Of a stretch of DNA of 7,643 bases, positions 1 to 5,625 are shown in pieces. Origin of the DNA: JBNAVY01 sp049700195 (GTDB lineage: Bacteria; Bacillota; Thermoanaerobacteria; Thermoanaerobacterales; Thermoanaerobacteraceae); contig JBNAVY010000069.1 in assembly GCA_049700195.1 (NCBI GenBank), forward strand, positions 1 through 7,643, in the 5' to 3' direction. Every line of letters starts with the position of its first letter. Positions within the stretch are counted from its first letter, which is position 1. The notes under the pieces were generated by a model. The model was not told the DNA's origin. It was given only the letters and a program-made list of their open reading frames with translations, and searched no databases. The translations under genes were made by a program, and so were the position numbers.

Positions 1-39
1 AATACACTTTGAAGGTTCGATTCTAATTCGCTTTGACAT
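1..39 (-). CDS. Partial CDS: N-terminus of probable 4Fe-4S ferredoxin-type protein
   Basis: Only the first 13 codons are present (MSKRIRIEPSKCI); the gene runs off the low-coordinate edge. The ATG at 39-37 is preceded by a strong GGGAGG at 50-45 with a 5-base spacer, which makes this a convincing start. The pattern K-R-I-x-I-x-P-x-K-C-I resembles the opening of dicluster 4Fe-4S ferredoxin subunits (HycB/AOR-associated type), where a CxxC continuation normally follows; that part lies outside the window. It sits 65 bases after the XdhC stop on the same strand, so it is probably the next operon member. If it is a ferredoxin it could be an external electron partner for the Mo enzyme upstream, which has lost its own FeS cysteines. 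The start is secure; the family call rests on few residues. Confidence 0.55.
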   Translation of the reverse strand, partial: MSKRIRIEPSKCI

Positions 40-104
40 AGAAACCTCCCTAATAATTTATATATTTAAAATATACCTTAAATTAAAAATTTGTACCATA
101 TTTT

Positions 105-923
105 TTATAAAAATCCCTTTTTTTGATTTGAAACACATTTATTGTTTGCTATAGTTTCGGCTATTATAGATATTGCTATTTCAAAAGGAGTTTCAGCTTC
201 TATGTCCAACCCGATTGGAGCAAAAATTTTATCTAAAAAACCATTATCTAAACCAAGCTCCTTGGCTTTAGTAAAACACTTTTCCTTCCTCTTTAGACTC
301 CCTATCATGCCAATATAACCAAATTTTATACCTTTGTTGAATAAAGATTTAAGTATATACGGATCGTCTTTGCCACCAGCTGTAACTAAAACAATATAAT
401 CTCCTTCTTTCAAAGGCATTTCTGAAATGCTTTCTTCAAATTTCTTATTAAAAACCGCAGCTTTTGGAAAATTTTCGGTATTTGCTAGCTCAGGTCTTTC
501 ATCGCAAACAATTATATTAAATGTGTCGTCGAGGCATATTATTTCATAAAGCTTTTTTGCTATGTGACCTGCACCAAATATAACATAGTTTGGCTTTTCT
601 CCAATATATTCTATAAATATCTGTATAGACCCTCCACATACCATACCAAGAGAACTTTCACTGTCTTCTTTTAATACATATGTTTTAAGTAAACTTTTAT
701 GAGTTTTGAATATATTTTTAGCTTCATCAATAACATCTTTTTCTACTAATCCTCCTCCAATGGTTCCATATATGGTGCCGTTTTTGTCTATTATCATTTT
801 AAAACCAATTTTACCAGAAGTTGAAGATTCAGCGTTGACAACAGTTGCTATGACGAATTCTTTACCATTTTCTATAAATTCGGCTATTCGTTTATAAATT
901 TGTTGCATTGCTAAATTCTCCAT
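105..923 (-). CDS. xdhC: XdhC/CoxI-family molybdenum cofactor maturation protein
   Basis: XdhC proteins bind Mo cofactor, protect it while the terminal sulfido ligand is added, and deliver it to xanthine oxidase-family enzymes in the cytoplasm. At 272 aa the length is normal. The N-terminal XdhC/CoxI domain shows GTIGGGLVE (about residues 53-61) and GMVCGGSIQIFIE (93-105) with the conserved C-G-G cysteine (C96). The C-terminal Rossmann-like domain shows VIFGAGHIA (114-122), YIGMIGS (203-209) and PIGLDIEAETPFEIAISI (236-253). Two usual motifs are altered: the early G-S-x-P-R segment reads ESSTSGKIG, and the usual T-R-G-H-x-x-D reads TAGGKDD (181-187), so the histidine is gone. The start is uncertain: the ATG at 923 lies 16 bases from AAGGAG (945-940), whereas M6 (ATG 908-906) has GGAG (921-918) nine bases upstream and fits the usual N-terminus better. 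It follows the FAD subunit gene and a decayed gene, and was probably co-transcribed with the Mo enzyme it serves. Confidence 0.9.
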   Translation of the reverse strand: MENLAMQQIYKRIAEFIENGKEFVIATVVNAESSTSGKIGFKMIIDKNGTIYGTIGGGLVEKDVIDEAKNIFKTHKSLLKTYVLKEDSESSLGMVCGGSIQIFIEYIGEKPNYVIFGAGHIAKKLYEIICLDDTFNIIVCDERPELANTENFPKAAVFNKKFEESISEMPLKEGDYIVLVTAGGKDDPYILKSLFNKGIKFGYIGMIGSLKRKEKCFTKAKELGLDNGFLDKIFAPIGLDIEAETPFEIAISIIAETIANNKCVSNQKKGFL

Positions 924-930
924 TGGCCAT
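892..930 (-). other. 12-codon ORF overlapping the xdhC start, out of frame
   Basis: The ATG at 930-928 is placed nine bases after AAGGAG (945-940), the best-placed start codon behind that Shine-Dalgarno. Its frame encodes MANGEFSNATNL and stops at TAA 894-892, inside the xdhC N-terminus and past both candidate xdhC starts. It could be a translated leader that couples into xdhC by re-initiation, or simply what remains after an indel near the original start. I see no homology. Confidence 0.25.
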
Positions 931-974
931 TTTTAAAATCTCCTTTTTTGTCAGCTTATATTCACTTATTCAAC

Positions 975-1180
975 TCACACATGTTTCTTGCCTATAGATA
1001 GAAATTTTTCTATGTCGCTTTGATCTATTATATGTCCTTTCTTAAAAAAAGCGGACCCTTTTTAACGCCTAGAATAATCTCAGTTACATCTGCACCTAAC
1101 GCCTTACCTACAGCATTTTCCGTTTTAACTTTATTCATAACAAAAACTCTATCATTCTTATCCTCAAATAAATTAAGCAC
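975..1180 (-). pseudogene. Decayed N-terminal fragment of a molybdopterin-binding (MoeA-like) protein
   Basis: From GTG 1180 (or ATG 1138) the minus strand encodes a peptide containing MNKVKTENAVGKALGADV then TEIILGVKKGPLF, after which the frame goes wrong at an A7 run (plus strand 1044-1050) and stops two codons after RKD. Shifting frame at that run continues the family pattern: KKGHIIDQSDIEKFLSIGKKHV, then TGA at 977-975. This matches the start of the roughly 340-aa molybdopterin-binding proteins that accompany clostridial xanthine-dehydrogenase-type genes (pattern from memory: K-T-E-D-A-V-G ... T-x-I ... K-G-x-x-F-K-K-G-H-I ... D-I-x-x-L-L-x-x-G-K-x-H). Only about 60 residues remain, with one frameshift and an early stop; the rest of the gene is absent and xdhC begins 52 bases later. 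Its place between an FAD subunit and XdhC is where an intact copy would be expected. Confidence 0.6.
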
Positions 1181-1183
1181 TCA

Positions 1184-1217
1184 ATTTGCAGTCTGCTTTA
1201 AAAAGCAGACTGCAAAT
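1184..1217 (-). terminator. Perfect 16-bp hairpin after the FAD subunit gene
   Basis: The arms 1184-1199 (ATTTGCAGTCTGCTTT) and 1202-1217 are perfectly complementary around a 2-base centre; in RNA the loop would open further. It begins 10 bases after the stop codon of the FAD subunit gene. No U-tract follows on either strand (minus strand continues with TGAGTGCTTAATTT), so it is not a classic intrinsic terminator. It may be a weak terminator or a 3'-end-stabilising/processing hairpin that separates the abundant enzyme subunits from the downstream maturation genes. Each arm also carries its own small palindrome, GCAG-W-CTGC, so a protein-binding role is possible. Confidence 0.45.
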
Positions 1218-1226
1218 AAATTTAAA

Positions 1227-2234
1227 TTACAAAGATAAAAGAGTCCTTTTTACAACCACTTTAGACAATTTCACTTTATAAGCATTTTTGCTTAGAGGTG
1301 TTGCTCCTTGAACAGATTCTTCACCTGCTTTTTTAGCAACGTCAGGAGTAATTTTTTTGCCTTTTAAAAAGTTTTCTGCCTGTGTAGCCCTAATAGGTTT
1401 TGGGGCAACAGATCCAAGAAATATTCTAACGTCTTCAATGGTATCACTTGACATGTTAGCACAAATTGCTGAAGATACAACAGATTCATCGATAAATTTC
1501 CTAAAGCTTATCCTCATGAAAGCTTGTTTTATTTTTTTATCAGGCTTGGGTATCTGAATTTCTTTTACTATCTCACCTTCGGCAAGAATTGTATTGCTAG
1601 TCACACCCATCTTATCTTGGTAGAATTCTTCAATTGGAATAGTTCTTTGTGTTGTTACAATTTTAGCATTAAGAGCTGAAAGCGCAACAGCTATATTTGA
1701 GATATTAACAGCGTATCCCATATCTGATCCTCCAAATATGCTCAGGTATTGATTCATTCCTTCATTTGCAATATAACTAGGATCAGAAATCAATTCTCTT
1801 GCTATTGGGTTTGGGTTCCACATATACCAGGAGTATGGTTCTTTACATACTTCTCCACCTATGGTCATTAGGTTTCTATGTTGTGGAGGAGCAGATGTCA
1901 AAGCCGCTTCAGTTAGCGCCTTGTAGGTACTATCCACTATTTTGTTTTCCAAAATTTCGGAGAATGTTGTTAGGGCGCCTATTTTAAGGAAGCCAGATTC
2001 TTCTTTAATGTATTTTAGCTCTTTAATGCCTTTAAGGTTAATGATTTTTTCAGGGTACACAGGAAATATCTTCAGTCTGAGGGCGGGAATAATATTTGTT
2101 CCTCCAGCCATTAATTTAGCTGACCCTTTATACTTTTGTAACAAGTCTACAGCTTCCTCAATGGATTTTGGTATAAGGTAATCAAAATTGCTTAATTTAT
2201 CACTAAAATAATAAGGTTTGACTGTCATACTCAT
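1227..2234 (-). CDS. FAD-binding-fold subunit of a xanthine oxidase-family Mo enzyme, FeS loop cysteines lost
   Basis: This 335-aa protein has the layout of the FAD subunit (CoxM/PaoB/HcrB type): the N-terminal segment FDYLIPKSIEEAVDLL, the first flavin motif LMAGGTNIIPALRLKI (41-56), the second flavin region RNLMTIGGEVC (120-130), and the C-terminal CO-dehydrogenase flavoprotein domain with IFLGSVAPKPIRATQAENFL (271-290). The WY pair and the NQYLSIFGG segment (161-169) place it in the branch that normally carries a 4Fe-4S loop (R-C-W-Y-x-R ... P-C ... C ... G-E-N-x-Y-x-A-I-F-G). Here those cysteines are S135, A145 or a neighbour, and S153; only C130 remains, and the whole protein has two cysteines. 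TIGGN is TIGGE and HPSD is NISN, so FAD binding itself may be altered. The ATG lies one base after the stop of the large subunit, with AAGGAGG (2250-2244) inside the end of that gene, indicating translational coupling. Confidence 0.88.
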   Translation of the reverse strand: MSMTVKPYYFSDKLSNFDYLIPKSIEEAVDLLQKYKGSAKLMAGGTNIIPALRLKIFPVYPEKIINLKGIKELKYIKEESGFLKIGALTTFSEILENKIVDSTYKALTEAALTSAPPQHRNLMTIGGEVCKEPYSWYMWNPNPIARELISDPSYIANEGMNQYLSIFGGSDMGYAVNISNIAVALSALNAKIVTTQRTIPIEEFYQDKMGVTSNTILAEGEIVKEIQIPKPDKKIKQAFMRISFRKFIDESVVSSAICANMSSDTIEDVRIFLGSVAPKPIRATQAENFLKGKKITPDVAKKAGEESVQGATPLSKNAYKVKLSKVVVKRTLLSL

Positions 2235-2235
2235 T

Positions 2236-5076
2236 TTACCTTACCTCCTTTTTATCTAATGCATCAAGAAGTCTAATTGCTGTAAAGGGGCTTTCGTAGT
2301 TATCTGGTGCTATACCTAAAGCATTATGGACTGCATTGCCTATGGGTGATAATGCAGCAGTAGAAGTATCTTCTCCTACTCCAACAATTCCATAAGCTCC
2401 TGGACCTTTACCTACTTCAATAACCCGTGCGACTATCTTATCTGGAACTTCTCCTATTGTTGGGACTTTGTAATCTTTTAAATTTGTAGTCAGTAATACA
2501 CCTGTTTTTGGATCCCATACTTCCTCTTCAAACAATGTTCTGCCTATAGGCATAAATAAACCGCCATATATTTGACCGGCTATACCACTTGGGTACATTG
2601 CAGTTCCAACGTCATGAACATGAACCGTTTTTTTTATCTCTGTAAGGCCGGTTTCCGGGTCTACTTCTACTTCTATAAAGTGAGCTTGAAAACATTCATA
2701 TTTTCTCTTTCTATGGTGCCCATAGGCGCAATCATAAGAACCCAGAGGTCCGTAGTCACATTGAGACATTGGGTAAGTTGTTACGCTTACAAAAACGTCA
2801 TATGGAGCTATAGCTTCGGATATCGTAAGAAATTCTTTCGGGTTGTGTTTTGGAAATACTTTTCCGTCTTTAAGTTCTAAAACTTCAGGGGAAAGCATCA
2901 TTTTCTTTGATGCTCTATCTATTATTATGCTTTTAGCTTTTTGACAAGCATTCCAAACAGCATCTGCATCAGCTGCTGTAGTCCAAGAACCTCCAATGTC
3001 ACCTAAAAGTGCTCCTACATCGTTAGTTTGGCTAGCAGCTGCAGTAAATCCAACCTTCTCTGGGTCTATACCCAAAACCTCTGCTGGTATGTAACGAATT
3101 GCCGGATGAATACCTACACCTGTATCAGGAGTCATTCCTATGATTGATACCGATCCGTCTTCCATTACTCTTAATCCTACAGCAGCATGAGCTCCTGCTC
3201 CCCATTCCCAGTATCCAGAAAAACCAATACCATGGTATTTCCCATTAGATAACAATTTATCTCCTGGTTTATGCCACTTTTTATCCCATTCTATTTCTTT
3301 TTTCCCTATTTCTATTGCTTTTTTAAGACTAGGTACTCCTGATTCACATGCATTTTTCAATGTTACTTCTGTTGGGTCAAGATTTAAATCCACAGCCACA
3401 CGATTCATAATGGCACCGTATATCCATGCCGTACCATCCTGTTCACATCTAGCCCACCACATAGGTGACTTATTAGTCCAAACTATATGCTGATCATGAA
3501 ATAAATTGGGTATTTTAGTAAATATCTCAAAATATCGCATTGGCATATTCCAACCCTTAGGAAACCAGAAAGTTGCTCCTCCACCATCATCTCCACCATT
3601 ATCTACTATGCTTCTTAGATGTATAGCGGTTATAGTACCATCATTTTTTGCACCTACTTTGTAGTATGCAACATGAACTGGATAATGGTAGTCAAAGTAG
3701 TATCTTCGATTTCTACCGGCTATTTGAACTGGTCTTTGCTGATCTTTCGAAATTATAGCTGCAGCAATTTGATCTCTTGTGCCTGATCTTTCAGTCATCA
3801 AATCACCACCACAAGATCCCCCAACATAAGCCACTTTTAAATGAAGATTTGATTTTGGTATACCAAGAACACTTACTATTTTCCCTTCTCGCCATCTTGG
3901 ATCTTGAGCTTTGATCCATATATGCAAGTGGTCACCTTCCCACCATGCTGTTGCAGTTCCAATATCATCACAAGAATGTAGCTTACTCCTATAAACAATC
4001 TTGCCTTCAATAATGCGATCCGCCTCTTTAAAACCTGCTTCTATATCACCTAATGACCATGTATCGGATATAAGTTCATTGCTATTAGAATTTATTTCTG
4101 GATGAATTTTTGGAGCATCAGGCTTTAAGGCATCTTCTGGGTCCAATACAAATGGCAACTCTTCCCATTCTACATCTAGTGCATTTAAAGCTTTATCGCA
4201 CAATTCTTCAGTTTCAGCTACAACTATAACTCCAGCTTCATCTCCCTCAAACTTTGGTTGGTTGGTGATAATTGGATAATAATTGTTCCATCCAACTTTA
4301 GGCAAATCTTTAAATAAAGGATGTTCCCATGTATATACCTCAAAGACTCCAGGGATTTTTTTTGCTTTGCTTGCATCAACCTTTTTAACAACTGCATGAG
4401 CATAAGGAGATATCAGCCACTTAGCATATAGCATATTTGGAAGAATCATATCGCGCGAGTATTTTGCTTGGCCAGTAGCTTTCGGATATGCCTGATCGGC
4501 TCTAGTCAAAATATTGGTTCCGATAAATTGATAAGCGCACTCATCTCTTTTTTCAATTTTGAAATCAACTATTTCTTCTGCTTTTTTTATTTCTTTTTCA
4601 AGCTTTTTGGGATCAGATTTCTCGCACATTTTCGCTGCTTTTAAAACAGCTACAATATCTTTTGGGTAGAGTCCTTCTCTTCCAAGAACCCCAGATAAAG
4701 CCTCTTTAACGTCTTCTAAAGTGGGATTTGGATTTTTATCCAACAAAGCTTTGGCGGCAACAATTTTGCCGGGAATATCATAGCCACCTTGTATGTGTTC
4801 TTCTTCTACAAAAGCTTTAACAAGAGGGTGTTTTTTCGCTGCAATTCCTTCAATGGTTTCTATGTTGCTTCCATCAGCATCCATAGCTAATACAAAAGAC
4901 GCTGGCACTACCTTACCATCCATTATAACCGTATCCCAGCCACCTTCTCCTAAACTTATTCCATCTTTAGTTCCAGTTAAACCAAGCTTATTTCTTAGTA
5001 CATCAAGAAGTGTATCGTTGGGCTGAACAACGATGGTTTCTTCTTTACTGTTTACAGTAAATTTAATAATGTTCAT
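2236..5076 (-). CDS. Mo-hydroxylase large subunit: cysteine-less [2Fe-2S]-fold domains fused to Mo-cofactor domain
   Basis: At 946 aa this is slightly longer than aldehyde oxidoreductase Mop and has the same order: plant-ferredoxin-like domain (about 1-80), helical second FeS domain (81-150), charged linker (152-180), then the two Mo-binding domains (about 183-946). Mo-domain landmarks are FIGTN (184-188), TGQAKYSRDM (201-210), SPYAHA (223-228), VGGSCGGD (418-425, usually GGGFGGK), R543 in the substrate-arginine segment ARCEQDG, TPDTGVG (649-655), AGQIYGGL (833-840) and GVGED with the catalytic glutamate E902. All eight cluster cysteines are replaced, at residues 40, 45, 48, 60, 97, 100, 132 and 134 (I, G, D, S, G, D, G, E). 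The surrounding G, T-V, Q, P-G and S-G residues are kept. There is no signal peptide, so it acts in the cytoplasm. AAGGAGG (5088-5082), five bases before the ATG, fixes the start. It is the first gene of the operon. The family is certain; reaction and substrate are unknown, and a non-redox activity is possible. Confidence 0.93.
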   Translation of the reverse strand: MNIIKFTVNSKEETIVVQPNDTLLDVLRNKLGLTGTKDGISLGEGGWDTVIMDGKVVPASFVLAMDADGSNIETIEGIAAKKHPLVKAFVEEEHIQGGYDIPGKIVAAKALLDKNPNPTLEDVKEALSGVLGREGLYPKDIVAVLKAAKMCEKSDPKKLEKEIKKAEEIVDFKIEKRDECAYQFIGTNILTRADQAYPKATGQAKYSRDMILPNMLYAKWLISPYAHAVVKKVDASKAKKIPGVFEVYTWEHPLFKDLPKVGWNNYYPIITNQPKFEGDEAGVIVVAETEELCDKALNALDVEWEELPFVLDPEDALKPDAPKIHPEINSNSNELISDTWSLGDIEAGFKEADRIIEGKIVYRSKLHSCDDIGTATAWWEGDHLHIWIKAQDPRWREGKIVSVLGIPKSNLHLKVAYVGGSCGGDLMTERSGTRDQIAAAIISKDQQRPVQIAGRNRRYYFDYHYPVHVAYYKVGAKNDGTITAIHLRSIVDNGGDDGGGATFWFPKGWNMPMRYFEIFTKIPNLFHDQHIVWTNKSPMWWARCEQDGTAWIYGAIMNRVAVDLNLDPTEVTLKNACESGVPSLKKAIEIGKKEIEWDKKWHKPGDKLLSNGKYHGIGFSGYWEWGAGAHAAVGLRVMEDGSVSIIGMTPDTGVGIHPAIRYIPAEVLGIDPEKVGFTAAASQTNDVGALLGDIGGSWTTAADADAVWNACQKAKSIIIDRASKKMMLSPEVLELKDGKVFPKHNPKEFLTISEAIAPYDVFVSVTTYPMSQCDYGPLGSYDCAYGHHRKRKYECFQAHFIEVEVDPETGLTEIKKTVHVHDVGTAMYPSGIAGQIYGGLFMPIGRTLFEEEVWDPKTGVLLTTNLKDYKVPTIGEVPDKIVARVIEVGKGPGAYGIVGVGEDTSTAALSPIGNAVHNALGIAPDNYESPFTAIRLLDALDKKEVR

Positions 5077-5193
5077 ATCTACCTCCTTCTAAAAAATTTT
5101 GTCTCACAGTTAAGATTCTTCACAACTTACGCTCAACTTTTTAATAATAAAATTCTTAATTTTATATTAATACACATAAAATAAAATTTTACT

Positions 5194-5234
5194 ATTAACC
5201 AAAAGTATAAAAATTATATATACTTTTGGTTAAT
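5194..5234. promoter_or_regulatory. Perfect 16-bp inverted repeat, candidate operator
   Basis: Arms 5194-5209 (ATTAACCAAAAGTATA) and 5219-5234 are perfectly complementary with a 9-base centre, AAAATTATA. The stem is too AT-rich and lacks a T-run, so a terminator is unlikely. It lies about 120-160 bases upstream of the Mo operon start codon, and the centre contains ATTATA, i.e. TATAAT on the operon strand. This fits an operator for a dimeric regulator, most simply the adjacent LuxR-type response regulator. Confidence 0.6.
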
Positions 5235-5239
5235 GAAAA
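5213..5239 (-). promoter_or_regulatory. Candidate sigma-A promoter for the Mo operon
   Basis: On the minus strand TATAAT at 5218-5213 is a perfect -10 box. The best -35 candidate is TTTTCA (5239-5234, four of six consensus matches) with a short 15-base spacer. The poor -35 and short spacer would fit a promoter needing an activator. The -10 lies in the centre of the perfect inverted repeat, so a protein bound there would compete with or contact RNA polymerase. Such boxes are common by chance in AT-rich DNA, so support is moderate. Confidence 0.35.
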
Positions 5240-5240
5240 G

Positions 5241-5256
5241 GTATACTAAAGTATAG
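5241..5256. promoter_or_regulatory. Second dyad with a third TATACTTTWG copy
   Basis: GTATACTAAAGTATAG is an inverted repeat (TATAC-TAAA-GTATA), 6 bases beyond the large palindrome. Read on the minus strand it contains TATACTTTAG (5255-5246), nine of ten bases identical to TATACTTTTG, which forms both arms of the large palindrome (5209-5200 minus, 5219-5228 plus). Three copies of one word within 60 bases upstream of an operon suggest an array of regulator half-sites. Confidence 0.45.
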
Positions 5257-5625
5257 ATAACAAAATTATTTATATTTGTTAAGCATAATAATCTATGTCC
5301 ATAAAAAATCTTCTTTACCATTCGTATACAAATAAATGCTATCATAACGGAATTTCATATTTATGGGGACTGCAAATTAAACGAATAAAATCCTATCAAA
5401 TAAGTTTTTTTGTTCGTGTAAAATTAAAGTAATAAAAATGGGAAAAAGAAGCTATAAATTATAAAATTTAATTGATTCTATGATTGCTAAACTAAAACAT
5501 GTGTGATTTTATAGAAGAGCACATATTGGTTTTAAATTTAGACAAAACAAAAATTAATTTTCGTTAACAACATAAATTTTAGTTAGTAAAATAATTAAAT
5601 TACGTAAAATTTAAAAGTCATTTTT

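Larger units (their letters stand above)
5077..5625. other. 549-base AT-rich intergenic region upstream of the Mo operon
   Basis: It separates the response regulator from the Mo-enzyme operon, both on the minus strand. I see no convincing coding region: short frames such as the plus-strand one from 5438 (MGKRSYKL) end within a few codons. The operon-proximal half holds the inverted repeats and candidate promoter listed separately, leaving a 5' leader of roughly 130 bases before the first ATG. The other half (about 5260-5625) shows no clear terminator, tRNA or known riboswitch; a loose stem between ACGAATAAAA and TTTTGTTCGT near 5380-5420 is the only other pairing I noticed. Confidence 0.7.

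Noticed and set aside
1020..1238. 72-residue plus-strand open frame
   Set aside because: It is the complement of the molybdopterin-binding gene remnant and the hairpin; the minus-strand reading shows family similarity and the plus-strand one does not.
2572..2880. 102-residue plus-strand open frame inside the large-subunit gene
   Set aside because: It is antisense to a strongly conserved Mo-domain coding region; its residue make-up is that of a shadow frame and no ribosome binding site was seen.
2236..5076. Large-subunit gene as a decaying pseudogene because its FeS cysteines are gone
   Set aside because: The 946-codon frame is intact, has a strong Shine-Dalgarno, and keeps the Mo-domain landmarks and the non-cysteine FeS-domain framework.
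5380..5420. Stem between ACGAATAAAA and TTTTGTTCGT as a terminator or riboswitch
   Set aside because: It has a long AT loop and a G-U pair, no T-run follows at the right place, and no conserved riboswitch core is visible.
5490..5510. AAACATGTGTGA shared with the opposite strand near 975-986
   Set aside because: A 12-base match is expected several times by chance between the strands of a window this size, and flanks do not match.
5438..5625. Plus-strand frame beginning MGKRSYKL followed by NLIDSMIAKLKHV after a stop, as a possible transposase remnant
   Set aside because: Stops occur every few codons and nothing beyond the first residues is recognisable; there are no terminal repeats or target duplication nearby.
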